From Desulfobulbus sp. (lineage in GTDB: Bacteria; Desulfobacterota; Desulfobulbia; Desulfobulbales; Desulfobulbaceae), in the NCBI RefSeq assembly GCF_030824455.1, contig NZ_JAVBXR010000063.1:1-64000 (forward strand): a stretch of DNA of 64,000 nucleotides. The letters are read 5' to 3'. The notes beneath the pieces were generated by a model. It was given only the letters and a program-made list of their open reading frames with translations. It was not told the origin of the DNA and ran no database searches. Shown here piece by piece: positions 38,961 to 47,922 of the stretch (the stretch's first letter is position 1; each line of letters opens with the position of its first letter). The position numbers and the translations under genes were made by a program.

Positions 38961-39064
38961 ACCGCCTGCATCGCTTGAACCGTCTGCACCCCGCCTGCGC
39001 GCCGCCTCTGCCTGGCCGGACGCTCTTGGTCTGACGAACCGGCGAACGCCCAGGGCCTTGTGGT

Positions 39065-39901
39065 ATGAATATGAAGGAGCAGCAACTCTTGCGCGCCTGC
39101 ACGGTTCTTTTTGGCGCCGAGGTGATGGTGTCGCGAGGCTTTCTCGACTATCTCCAACTCAGCGGTTTGAAAAGCGCCTACCGCAGACGCGCGCTGGAAA
39201 CCCACCCCGACGGCGACCGGACGGCGTCCTCAGCCTGTGATGCGGCAAAATTTTTTGAGGTGCGGGAGGCCTACGCCAGGCTGCTGGACTTTCTCCGGCG
39301 CCGAGACGGCTCAGGCGCTGATTTGGATCAGGCCCGGCAGGCGCCCCCCCTTCGACCTGAAGCCTCCTCAACTAGGACAACCCCATCCGAATCCAGCCAG
39401 GATTCACCCTTTTCGATCAAGATAAATCCCATCGTTCTCCCGCCCCTTGCAAGCGGCCCAGCGGCAACCTCCATCGACCGCTTCCATCAGGGCCCACTTC
39501 CGAATCGCCCCCTGCTCTTTGGCCACTTTCTCTACTATTCCGGGCTGACCACCTGGCGCACCATCACTCGCATCCTGATCTGGCAAAAACAAAGCCGCCC
39601 CCGCTGCGGCGAACTGGGCAACCGGTTCGGGATGCTCAACCCGGACGACATCGCCCTGATTCTTCGCAACAAAACAACCCACACCCCTTTCGGCGAAGTG
39701 GCCCTTGCCTTGGGGCTGCTGAGCGAAGAGCAGCTGCAGAGGCTGCTCATGCAGCAACAGCGCCTGCAAAAGAAATTTGGCGTTATTCTTCTGGAAAAAC
39801 AGCTTGTTGACGAGCAGGAACTTCGAGCCCTGCTGCGGTTGTTCAGGCTCCATAACCAGGCGTCGGCCCTGGACAACAGGCCCGGTTTCCGGTCGCGGTA
39901 A
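39065..39901 (+). CDS. J-domain-like protein with MshEN-type repeats, end of chemosensory operon
   Basis: 278 aa. Residues about 32-78 form a J-domain-like helical hairpin with the HPD tripeptide at 47-49 (KSAYRRRALETHPDGD ... EVREAYARLL), which in DnaJ proteins triggers Hsp70 ATPase. A Pro/Ser-rich linker (about 85-140) follows. The C-terminal part (about 155-265) has two repeats: FGEVALALGLLSEEQLQRLL and FGVILLEKQLVDEQELRALL. They resemble type II secretion ATPase N-terminal motifs and the insert in the operon's CheA. Cytosolic. The role is unknown; binding a shared partner with CheA is a testable idea. Confidence 0.7.
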   Translation: MNMKEQQLLRACTVLFGAEVMVSRGFLDYLQLSGLKSAYRRRALETHPDGDRTASSACDAAKFFEVREAYARLLDFLRRRDGSGADLDQARQAPPLRPEASSTRTTPSESSQDSPFSIKINPIVLPPLASGPAATSIDRFHQGPLPNRPLLFGHFLYYSGLTTWRTITRILIWQKQSRPRCGELGNRFGMLNPDDIALILRNKTTHTPFGEVALALGLLSEEQLQRLLMQQQRLQKKFGVILLEKQLVDEQELRALLRLFRLHNQASALDNRPGFRSR

Positions 39902-39920
39902 GACGGTGGGGCGAACCCGG

Positions 39921-39947
39921 GAAAATTGATCCCGCAGTGGGATCAAT
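39921..39947 (-). terminator. Intrinsic terminator of the radical SAM gene
   Basis: 9-bp stem ATTGATCCC / GGGATCAAT with 5-nt loop. Reading the minus strand it overlaps the radical SAM stop codon and is followed by TTTTC. The convergent J-domain gene ends 20 bp away. Confidence 0.55.
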
Positions 39948-40905
39948 CCCCAGGCCAGGGGTCCTCCCCAAAGGGAGACGCCTGACGAAAATCAGGGTTA
40001 TAATGCGCGGCGCTGGCGCACTCCTGCATCCAGCCGTTGACGAAGCCCAGACGCTCCATTTCAGCCGCCGCCTGGGCGTACTCCTCAGGCAGGAGCTGCC
40101 GATTCAGGGGGGGCAGGTCGGCGACGGATCCAATCGGATGATACTGGGACATCAGGGACAGACTGAGGCGGTTGGAGAGTTCGCCGGCAAGAAAGCGAAG
40201 CGCCCCCAGACTGTTGTCCATTGCCCCCGGCAGAACCAGATGGCGAACGATCATCCCCCGTTCGGCCAGCCCCTCGTCGTCGAGGTGGAGTAGGTTGCCC
40301 TTCTGACGATACATCTCGCCCAGGGCCGCCGCCGCCACCTCGGGATAATCAGCGGCGGCCGACCATTTGCCGGCCAGGACCGGATCGCTGTATTTGTAAT
40401 CCGGCAGATAAACGTCCACCCGGTCCTCAAGTTCCCGCAAGGTCTCCACCCGGTCATAGCCGTTGGAATTGTAGACAACCACCGGCCGAAAGCCTCGTTG
40501 TCGCACCGCATCAATCAGGGCGAGCATCTGCACAACCATGTGCGAGGGCGAGACAAAGCCCAGCCGATTAACGCCGGTCGCCAGGATTTTGGCGATGGCG
40601 TCGGCCGCCGCCGTCAGCGACCAGTTTGCTGTGGGAAGCGGGCTGGTGTTGCGGGAGATTTGATGATTCTGGCAATAAAGGCAGCCCAGATTGCAATGGC
40701 TGAAGAACACATTGCAGATGCCCCGGCCGCCGCTGAGCACCGGCTCCTCGCCCCGATGCAGGGTGATGGCGGCAATGGCGAGGCCGTCGTCCACCCGGCA
40801 GAAGCCGTTGGGTCCGGCTGTTCGGTCTGCCCCGCATTGTCGGGGGCAAAGACAGCATTCGCGCAGGGAAAACGAGGGCGGCAAGGAGGTTGAACCAGTG
40901 GTCAT
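39943..40905 (-). CDS. PflX-like radical SAM protein (COG1313)
   Basis: About 320 aa from the ATG at 40905; an upstream TTG would extend it. N-terminal Cys set ECCLCPRQCGADR and GFCRVDD, then the radical SAM motif CNLGCLYC (CX3CX2C) followed by QNHQISR, a pattern typical of PflX-type activating-enzyme relatives. Central segments FVSPSHMVVQ and DVYLPDYKYSD are shared with that group. The target protein is unknown and no glycyl-radical enzyme is encoded nearby. It is downstream of the FecR gene on the same strand. Confidence 0.85.
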   Translation of the reverse strand: MTTGSTSLPPSFSLRECCLCPRQCGADRTAGPNGFCRVDDGLAIAAITLHRGEEPVLSGGRGICNVFFSHCNLGCLYCQNHQISRNTSPLPTANWSLTAAADAIAKILATGVNRLGFVSPSHMVVQMLALIDAVRQRGFRPVVVYNSNGYDRVETLRELEDRVDVYLPDYKYSDPVLAGKWSAAADYPEVAAAALGEMYRQKGNLLHLDDEGLAERGMIVRHLVLPGAMDNSLGALRFLAGELSNRLSLSLMSQYHPIGSVADLPPLNRQLLPEEYAQAAAEMERLGFVNGWMQECASAAHYNPDFRQASPFGEDPWPGD

Positions 40906-40934
40906 AAGGGGGTGAAGCTCTTGAAATGGGGAGT

Positions 40935-40972
40935 ATGGACGCCGCGCCGCCAATCAACGGCGAAGCGTCCAT
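40935..40972 (-). terminator. Hairpin between the FecR-domain gene and the radical SAM gene
   Basis: ATGGACGC / GCGTCCAT outer stem (8 bp) with an inner CGCCG / CGGCG stem. No T-run, so it could be a weak terminator or an mRNA-processing structure separating expression of the two genes. Confidence 0.35.
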
Positions 40973-40984
40973 TTCGGGGTTCCT

Positions 40985-43756
40985 TTACTGATTGGGAGCA
41001 GATTGTTTGAGGAGGAGTTCTTCTTCCGGCGTCAACTTTCTCCTTTTTCTTTGCTCTTGTTGCTGTTGTTGCTGCGGCTGGCGCTGCTGAGCCTCTTCCT
41101 GCTGACGGCGTTGCAGCTGCTGTTGTCTCCCTTGCTCCTCCGCCTGCTGGCGGCGCTGGACTTCCTGTTGTTGGCGTTGCTGCGCTTCTTCCTGCTGCCG
41201 ACGCTGCGCTTCCTGTTGCTGGCGCTGTTGGGACGCTTCTTGGCGCTGGCGCTGCGCCGACTCCTCTTGACGCTGTTTTGCCTCAAGCCCCTGCCGTCGT
41301 TGCTGCTCCTGTTCCTGGCGACGCCCTTGTTCTTCCTGCTGACGGCGTTGCAACTCCTGTTGTCTTCCCTGCTCTTCCGCCTGCTGACGGCGCTGAACTT
41401 CCTGCTGTTGGCGTTGCTGCGTTTCCGCCTGTTGGCGACGTTGAACTTCCTGTTGCTGGCGCTGCGCGGCGTCCTCCTGTCGCTGTTTTGCCTCAAGCCC
41501 CTGGCGTCGTTGCTGCTCTTGCTCTTGGCGTCGCCCTTGATCTTCCTGTTGGCGGCGTTGCAGTTCCTGCTGTCTCCCCTGCTCCTCTGCCTGTTGACGG
41601 CGCTGTGTTTCCTGTTGTTGGAGTTGCTGCGCTTCCTCCCTTTTCGGCCGCTGCACAGCCTCTCCTTGCTGCTGTTTCGTCTCAATCTCCCGCTGCTGCT
41701 CCTGACGCCGCCCTTGCTCTTCCTGTTGGCGTCGTTGCATATCCTCTGGTCCGCGTCGCCCAGCCGCTTGCTCTTGCCGCGCCTTCAACGCATCGTTTTG
41801 GCCTGGTTGCTGCGCGCCCTGCTCCACCGGTTGTCGCTGCTCATCGGTTGGCCGCCGCCGATCCAGATTGGCTGGACTGCGGTCCGGCGTTGGCCCTTGG
41901 CTTTCGCGATCTCTTGGAGATCGGATTCTCCGCTCTTGTGCCTGATCGCCCTGGCCCGCCGCGTCCCGCCCTTGGTCAAGCGCGGCCGGCTCACGTCTCC
42001 CTTGCGGCGCGCCGCCGGTCTGTGGGGCAATGTTTGCAGGATTGCGCAACGCGTTCCCTTCGTCCTTGGGCGCGCGCGTCCGCCGGCTCTCATCGGGCCC
42101 GGTCGTATCCCGCTTTGGCTCGACCGAATCGCCCAAGCGGCGGTCCGGTCGATCAGAACCAGCGCGGTTGTCAGGTGTGATCCGCCGTTCCCGCTCGCGG
42201 GGCTTGATCTCCTTGGGCAGCGCAGCGGCCCTGTCGATGGGGGCCTTCGTCTTGCCCGCCTCCACAAGCCGGCTGCTCAGCGTCGGCGCGCGCATCTCCT
42301 TTTGCGGCGGCGGCTCTGCGCTGGCCTTAACCCGGGTCAAATCCTTTTCAATTCTGGCTCGATTGATGCGGCCGGCGTCTTTGCTCATTTTCTGATTGCT
42401 GTTGATCCGCTCCGCCACCATGGCGTGCGGCTTGCGGCCCACCTGGGCGTCGCTGTAGGCAAATCGCCGTTTGTCGTTGTCAAAGGCCTTGGCCATCGGC
42501 ATGGGTTTGAATGACTTGGCAAGTTCAGCCCGATCAAAATCGCGACGCAGATGGGGGGTGTACCGACTGCCCTGGTACAACCTATCCCGGTTGACGACAA
42601 CCGCCTCGTTCAGATAGCGATACTTATTGATATTGATGATGTTCACGGTGTTGTGATTGATCACCCTGGTGCGATGGCCCCAAGGCCGGTGACCGTAATA
42701 AATTTCGTTAGGCCCCAACGGCACCCAGCCCACCGATTCGCGGCCGTGGATCCACCCTACCCTGCCCGGATACCAGCCAAAACTGATGAAAATGCTGGGC
42801 GTGTTGGGGTGCCTGCGGACCACCGGCGGCATCCAGTACCAGGTGTGAAAAGCCTCGACATACACCCAGGAACCGTAGTGGTGGGTGACGTAGCCAAAGG
42901 GCTCGTCGGGAATCCAGCAGTTGTCGCCGTAGTACTGGGTCCAGCGGCCGACGGTAAAGGGACGCCAGCCGGGATCAACGCGGACGGGCCGCCACATGTC
43001 GCGATACGCGCCCTCATACTGCACCCGCTCCCAACGACCGTTGTCTTCAAAAACATAGGATTCCTCGCGGATCGGTTCGGGCAGCAAATCCGCCATCCGG
43101 CTGCGGGACTGCTCCCGTTCGGCCCACACGGAGTCGCGATACCCGTTCCAGTCGTCCCAGTCCCCATCCACGGCGCCGTTGCCCTGGGCCGTGCCTTGCT
43201 TGTCGGCGATAATCGATTCGCCGCCTTCGCGTACCGGGAACCTGGAACCAGTGGCGTCGTGGACAAAATCAACCGTGCCGCGCACCGAGATCACTTCCAT
43301 TGATTCATCGCCCACATACAGATCAAACGCTGAACCTGCCGGGGCAACCACATAGCCAAAAGGGGTGGTGGTCTTGATCACCCCGTTGCGGCTTTTGTTG
43401 TAGAAGCGGGCCATGCCCGAGGCCACGTCCAGGGTGGTGGCGTCCATGTTCATGTCGATCAACTGGATCTGGGTGTTGGCGCCGACGCGCATCCAGGCGC
43501 CGCTGGGCATAATGAACTCGGCCTTGGCGTCTTCGCCCGAATAGAGGGCGTCATCTAGGCCAAAGGGCGCGTCCTTGACCGTAAGCACCCAATCGTTTTC
43601 TTCTTCGACGTAGCGCAGCAGTTTGCCTTCAACGTGCGACACCCGACCAATCAGGACGCCTTCCCGATCATCGACGGCGCCGGCCGATCCAGCGACAAAC
43701 AGCGCCGCAACAACACAACACAGCGCAAAACTGAGGTAACGCGCAACATGGAACAT
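40985..43756 (-). CDS. Secreted FecR-domain/DUF6600-like protein with long Gln/Arg/Glu-rich tail
   Basis: About 923 aa from the ATG at 43756 (CCAAGGAGACGACC upstream). Signal peptide about 1-27 (cleavage near AGSAGA-VDD). FecR-type beta domain about 55-165 (GVIKTTTPFGYVVAPAGSAF). A Trp/Tyr/Gly-rich DUF6600-like region follows at about 235-375 (GWVPLGPNEIYYGH). From about residue 500 it is basic and Pro/Arg-rich, and from about 640 to the end almost only Q, R, E and A in long runs such as RRQQEEQGRRQEQEQQRR. The tail could form a long coiled coil or a polyampholyte that binds the cell wall. Exported; function unknown. Confidence 0.75.
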   Translation of the reverse strand: MFHVARYLSFALCCVVAALFVAGSAGAVDDREGVLIGRVSHVEGKLLRYVEEENDWVLTVKDAPFGLDDALYSGEDAKAEFIMPSGAWMRVGANTQIQLIDMNMDATTLDVASGMARFYNKSRNGVIKTTTPFGYVVAPAGSAFDLYVGDESMEVISVRGTVDFVHDATGSRFPVREGGESIIADKQGTAQGNGAVDGDWDDWNGYRDSVWAEREQSRSRMADLLPEPIREESYVFEDNGRWERVQYEGAYRDMWRPVRVDPGWRPFTVGRWTQYYGDNCWIPDEPFGYVTHHYGSWVYVEAFHTWYWMPPVVRRHPNTPSIFISFGWYPGRVGWIHGRESVGWVPLGPNEIYYGHRPWGHRTRVINHNTVNIININKYRYLNEAVVVNRDRLYQGSRYTPHLRRDFDRAELAKSFKPMPMAKAFDNDKRRFAYSDAQVGRKPHAMVAERINSNQKMSKDAGRINRARIEKDLTRVKASAEPPPQKEMRAPTLSSRLVEAGKTKAPIDRAAALPKEIKPRERERRITPDNRAGSDRPDRRLGDSVEPKRDTTGPDESRRTRAPKDEGNALRNPANIAPQTGGAPQGRREPAALDQGRDAAGQGDQAQERRIRSPRDRESQGPTPDRSPANLDRRRPTDEQRQPVEQGAQQPGQNDALKARQEQAAGRRGPEDMQRRQQEEQGRRQEQQREIETKQQQGEAVQRPKREEAQQLQQQETQRRQQAEEQGRQQELQRRQQEDQGRRQEQEQQRRQGLEAKQRQEDAAQRQQQEVQRRQQAETQQRQQQEVQRRQQAEEQGRQQELQRRQQEEQGRRQEQEQQRRQGLEAKQRQEESAQRQRQEASQQRQQQEAQRRQQEEAQQRQQQEVQRRQQAEEQGRQQQLQRRQQEEAQQRQPQQQQQQEQRKRRKLTPEEELLLKQSAPNQ
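41040..41740 (-). repeat. Degenerate ~212-bp coding repeats in the Gln/Arg-rich tail
   Basis: The segment containing CCTCAAGCCCCTG (plus strand) recurs at 41281 and 41493, 212 bp apart, with a more divergent third copy near 41676. Shorter units encoding QRRQQ and QQEVQRRQQAEEQGRQQ are nested within. The pattern suggests expansion by slippage or recombination. Confidence 0.7.
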
Positions 43757-44004
43757 GGTCGTCTCCTTGGGTGGACGTTTGTCGCGGCCGAGGGGCCGTT
43801 TGAATCCAGTAGACTGCACTGTAAAGTTTTGTGGAACGGATTTCAAGCGCCCCCCTTCTTTTTACCGTCGCAGCCGTTGAGCCCTCACCTAGAAAATCAC
43901 TGGTTGTGCGCAAACGCGTTTTGCCGTACATGGAAAGGCAAGCAGGCACAGGCGCTAACCAGGACGCCCTGCGCAGCGACTTCCCTCCAATCCCAGGTGC
44001 ATCG

Positions 44005-46149
44005 ATGCCAACCGATCAGGCCAAACAGACCGCCGCAGCAGCCCAAGGCGCAACCCCGGACAAGCTGCTGTCCTCGATTCACAAGATCAGCAGCCTGCTG
44101 ACCCGGACCATTTCGCTCGATAAAATCCTGACCTCGATCGTCAAGGAAACCTGCCTGGTCTTTGGGTTCACCCGCATGGCCATCTTTCTCGCCGACAAGG
44201 ACCGGCGGCTGCTGGAATGTTGCTACATCCACGGCTTCAACGCCCAGGACTCGCAACGGGCGCGGCGCTTCCCCTACCGCCTGGGCGATCAGGACTGCGT
44301 TGAAACCAGGGTCGCGCACCAGGGCAAAACCGTCTTTGTTAAAGACTATCTCAGCGACCCCCGCATGACCGCCATCGACCTGACCGTCAGCCGGATCATG
44401 GGCCGCGTTTCCACCATTGCCGTGCCGCTGAAAATCAAAAAAGACGTTATTGGCCTGATCACCGCCGACAAGGACGACGTTCGTCTGAAACTGACCCAAA
44501 AAGACATCAACGCCTTTTCCACCTTTGCCAACCAGGCCAGCATCATCATTGAAAACGCCCGACTGCAGGCGCAGAATCAGCAAAAAATTAAGCAGCTGCT
44601 CACCCTGCAGGAGATCAGCAAAAAAACCAGCTCCACCTTTCACCTCGGCAAGCTGTTTCAGGTGATCAGCGCCAGCGCTCTGCAACTGACCAAGGCGTCA
44701 AGCGCCCGACTGTTCCTGCTCGACGACGAGGGCAAGGCCTTGTCGATGGTCTCCAGCAGCGGCCCGGCCATCAAGGACAAAAAACGGCTTCGGCTTAAGC
44801 TGGGCGACGCTGTGGCCGGTTTAGCCGCCCACGCCGCTCAAACCGGCGCGCCGGCGCTGATCAACGACGCCGCCCCGGACCGGCAAGAGCCGCGCTTCGA
44901 CGGCGCGGTTGCCCAACTCGCGGCGCCGCTGATCAGCGAAAAACGGGTGTTGGGGGTGCTGCATGTTGCCAGCGACCAGTCAGGCGCCTTTTCCGAGGAC
45001 GACCTCAAGCTGTTGATGATCTTTGCCGGCCACAGCGCCAGCCTGATTAAGAATGTCCGGCTCTACGGCCAGGTGATGACCGAACGCAATCTGCGGGAAA
45101 ACATCCTGGAAAGCTCGCCCAACAGCATCATTTCCCTCAACCTGCGCAAGGAAATATCGTCCATCAACCGGCGCGCCGAAGAGATGTTCGGCTTCAAACG
45201 CAAGGAGGTGCTGGGGAAAAAAGCGGCAATGGTCTTTGACCAGGAGATTGCCCACATCATCGACCTGGCCCTGGACGATCACGCCGTGGTCAACCGCAAG
45301 GAAATCAACCCCAACCACGGCGCAACCGCGCTGGGCGTGACCTCCTCGCTGCTGCGCAACCACCAGTCCGCCCTGATCGGGGCAATGATCATTGTCCGCG
45401 ACCTGACCGAGGAAAAGAAGACCGACGAGCTGATCCGCCGGATCGACCGGCTGACCTCGCTGGGCCAACTTTCCGCCGGCATTGCCCATGAAATCCGCAA
45501 TCCGCTGGCCAGCATCTATTTCAACGTCCAATTGCTGGCCAAAAAACTGCCGGCGTCCGACCCGACCCACAGCCTGCTGGGAGACACCCAGGAAGGGGTC
45601 AACCGCATCCGCACCCTGGTCAAGGGGATGCTCGATTTCGCCAAACCCTCGCCGCCCAGCCTCAAGCACGATTCCCTGCCCCGGATCATCCACGAATCGA
45701 TTGCCTTGATGGAGTCGCAGCTGCGGAAAAACAAGGTGGAAGCGGCGCTCCATTTCGAGGACGACCTGCCGGACATTGTCTGCGACCCTCACCAGATCCA
45801 GCAGGTGTTGATCAATCTGCTGATCAACGCCATGGACGCCATGCCCGACGGCGGTCGCATCGATCTGGACGCCCGGTTTGCAGGTGCCGGCCCCTGCGGC
45901 GAGGTGACGCTGCGCTGTACCGATCACGGGGTCGGCATCTCTCCGGAAAATTTAGGCAAAATATTCAATCCGTTTTTCACCACTAAACCCGAAGGCACTG
46001 GGCTGGGGTTGTCGATTGTCCATAAAATCCTGGAGCAGCACCAGGTTGCGGCAGAGGTGACCAGCCAGCCGAACCAGGGCACAACCTTTCTGCTGAAATT
46101 TCCGGCCTGCCGGATCGAGAGACCGCGATGCACCGTTACACCATTCTGA
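44005..46149 (+). CDS. Soluble sensor histidine kinase (GAF-GAF-PAS-HisKA-HATPase)
   Basis: 714 aa from the ATG at 44005 (AGGTG before it); longer in-frame starts lack domain character. Two GAF domains (about 30-185 and 200-355), a PAS domain (about 365-475), and HisKA with phospho-His in GIAHEIRNPLASI. HATPase_c follows with DHGVGISPENLG and GTGLGLS. No membrane segment. It overlaps the response regulator by 22 bp. The GAF ligand is not predictable. Confidence 0.9.
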   Translation: MPTDQAKQTAAAAQGATPDKLLSSIHKISSLLTRTISLDKILTSIVKETCLVFGFTRMAIFLADKDRRLLECCYIHGFNAQDSQRARRFPYRLGDQDCVETRVAHQGKTVFVKDYLSDPRMTAIDLTVSRIMGRVSTIAVPLKIKKDVIGLITADKDDVRLKLTQKDINAFSTFANQASIIIENARLQAQNQQKIKQLLTLQEISKKTSSTFHLGKLFQVISASALQLTKASSARLFLLDDEGKALSMVSSSGPAIKDKKRLRLKLGDAVAGLAAHAAQTGAPALINDAAPDRQEPRFDGAVAQLAAPLISEKRVLGVLHVASDQSGAFSEDDLKLLMIFAGHSASLIKNVRLYGQVMTERNLRENILESSPNSIISLNLRKEISSINRRAEEMFGFKRKEVLGKKAAMVFDQEIAHIIDLALDDHAVVNRKEINPNHGATALGVTSSLLRNHQSALIGAMIIVRDLTEEKKTDELIRRIDRLTSLGQLSAGIAHEIRNPLASIYFNVQLLAKKLPASDPTHSLLGDTQEGVNRIRTLVKGMLDFAKPSPPSLKHDSLPRIIHESIALMESQLRKNKVEAALHFEDDLPDIVCDPHQIQQVLINLLINAMDAMPDGGRIDLDARFAGAGPCGEVTLRCTDHGVGISPENLGKIFNPFFTTKPEGTGLGLSIVHKILEQHQVAAEVTSQPNQGTTFLLKFPACRIERPRCTVTPF

Positions 46150-47501
46150 TTGTTGACGACGACCGCCTGCTGCAAAAGGCGCTGAACAACATCCTGCGCG
46201 AGCGCTACGACCCGGTGATCGCCGGCAGCGGCGAAGAGGCCCTACGGTTGCTCGACAAACAGACTGTGGATCTGGCCCTGCTCGACGTCCGTCTGCCCGG
46301 CATCGACGGGGTCGAGACCCTGCGGCGGATCAAGGCGGCGCACAAAGATTTGCTGGTGATCATGATGACCGCCTATGAGGACGTGCAGACGGTGATCGCC
46401 TCGATGAAGCTGGGCGCCCACGATTACCTGGTCAAGCCGCTGGAAATGGAGATGTTCGAGCTGATCGTGGCTAAGGCCCTGGAAACCCTGCAGCTCAAAA
46501 AAGAGGTCGAGGCTTTGCGCCAGGGCTACCGGCGGCGATTTGACCGGGAGCAGATTGTCGGCGAGAGCCCGGCGGTCAAACAGGTGTTCGAGTTTGCCGC
46601 CAAGGTGGCCAAGGGCGACGACACCACGGTGTTGATCGAGGGCGAAAGCGGGGTGGGCAAGGAGGTGGTGGCCCGGATGATCCATCATTGCTCCAGCCGC
46701 TTCGACAAACCCTTTGTCGGCATCAACTGCGGGGCGATCAGCAAGGAATTGCTGGAAAGCGAGCTGTTCGGCTACGACCGGGGGGCTTTTACCGGCGGCC
46801 TGCAGGAGGGCAAGAAGGGCAAGATCGAGATGGCCGACGGCGGCGCCCTGCTGCTCGACGAAATCAGCGAACTGCATCCGGCCGCCCAGGTCAAGCTGCT
46901 TCGTTTCCTGGAGGAACGGGAGTTCTACCCCGTGGGCGGGGCGCGCAAAAAAAAGGTGGATGTGCGGATCATCGCCGCCACCAACCGCAGCCTGGAGGCC
47001 CAGGTCCGGGCCGGCGGTTTTCGCGAGGACCTCTTTTACCGGCTCAACGTCGCCCGGGTGATTGTGCCGCCGCTCTCCCAGCGCTCGGCCGACATCCTGC
47101 CCCTGACCCTGCTGTTCCTCGACAAATTCAATCATAAATTCGGCAAACGCTTCCGCCGCATCTCAGATGAGGCCCGAGACATGCTGCTTTCTCATCCCTG
47201 GCGGGGCAACATCCGCGAGCTGAAAAACGCGGTTGAACGGGTGGTGTTGATGGAAGACAACGACTGCCTCGAAGCCGAACATCTCGCCTTTCTCGGTCCC
47301 GGCCGCCAGACGGCGCGACCATCCGAACCGATGCAACTGCGCATCCCCCCGGGGGGGTTGAACCTGGATCAGCTCACCCGCGACCTGATCGTTCAGGCCC
47401 TGGAGCTGAGCGGCGGCAACCGGACCAAGGCGTCCAAACTATTGGGCATTTCACGCCCTACCCTGATTTACCGGATCGAAAAACACCGCATCGTCGTGTG
47501 A
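46128..47501 (+). CDS. Sigma-54-dependent response regulator (NtrC family), variant GAFTGG loop
   Basis: 457 aa: receiver with VDDDR and phospho-Asp in ALLDVRLPGI; AAA+ domain with Walker A GESGVGKE; and Fis-type HTH (GNRTKASKLLGISRPTLIYR). The sigma-54 contact loop reads GAFTGG instead of the usual GAFTGA. Its likely target is the downstream -24/-12 site before the thiolase gene. Confidence 0.93.
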   Translation: MHRYTILIVDDDRLLQKALNNILRERYDPVIAGSGEEALRLLDKQTVDLALLDVRLPGIDGVETLRRIKAAHKDLLVIMMTAYEDVQTVIASMKLGAHDYLVKPLEMEMFELIVAKALETLQLKKEVEALRQGYRRRFDREQIVGESPAVKQVFEFAAKVAKGDDTTVLIEGESGVGKEVVARMIHHCSSRFDKPFVGINCGAISKELLESELFGYDRGAFTGGLQEGKKGKIEMADGGALLLDEISELHPAAQVKLLRFLEEREFYPVGGARKKKVDVRIIAATNRSLEAQVRAGGFREDLFYRLNVARVIVPPLSQRSADILPLTLLFLDKFNHKFGKRFRRISDEARDMLLSHPWRGNIRELKNAVERVVLMEDNDCLEAEHLAFLGPGRQTARPSEPMQLRIPPGGLNLDQLTRDLIVQALELSGGNRTKASKLLGISRPTLIYRIEKHRIVV

Positions 47502-47626
47502 GGTTCGGCCGGGTTCGCCCCTTCCGTCGCCTCTCCCCTCTCTGATTGTATCTGGTTTCCTCTGTTTCGCCCTGCTGAGTGCAGCATATCCTTCACTCGA
47601 TCCAACCAACTGTAGTTTCACTATTT

Positions 47627-47644
47627 ATCGGCATTGTTGCCGAT
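47627..47644. promoter_or_regulatory. Inverted repeat, candidate activator-binding site
   Basis: ATCGGCA-TTGT-TGCCGAT, a perfect 7-bp inverted repeat with a 4-bp spacer, 117 bp upstream of the -24 element. This is the usual distance for an NtrC-type upstream activating sequence. Binding by the adjacent regulator is inference. Confidence 0.4.
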
Positions 47645-47761
47645 GGTTCCCCTGGCTGACCGCAGAACCGTTGAAGCATTTGCTCCATTGGGTTGCGGCG
47701 CCGCCTTTCGCTATTCAAATCATTTTCTAATATTTCAGCATGTTAACAGCTTGGCCGAAGA

Positions 47762-47777
47762 TGGCACGGCTTATGCT
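47762..47777 (+). promoter_or_regulatory. Candidate sigma-54 promoter of the acyl-CoA operon
   Basis: TGGCAC-N5-aTGCT, a near-perfect -24/-12 match with the invariant GG and GC correctly spaced, 145 bp before the thiolase start. Positions 47502-47922 hold no credible gene; the only other feature I see there is the inverted repeat at 47627-47644. Confidence 0.55.
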
Positions 47778-47922
47778 GAACCATCTTTTCAATATCGACG
47801 GCTCGCAGACCGGTTGATCCCTGGGTGATTGGCGCCGGCTTAGGCCCCGGCAGGATCAGCGAGCCTCACATCGATTTGCACCATCCATCCCCGCCAATTG
47901 GCGACAAAAAAAGGAGAACACC

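Noticed and set aside
41003-42514. Long Leu-rich open frame on the plus strand
   Set aside because: It is the antisense of the Gln/Arg-rich tail (CTG/TTG complements of CAG/CAA) and has no start signal or domain.
47634-47828. 64-aa plus-strand ORF in the thiolase promoter region
   Set aside because: Overlaps the predicted sigma-54 promoter and lacks a ribosome site.
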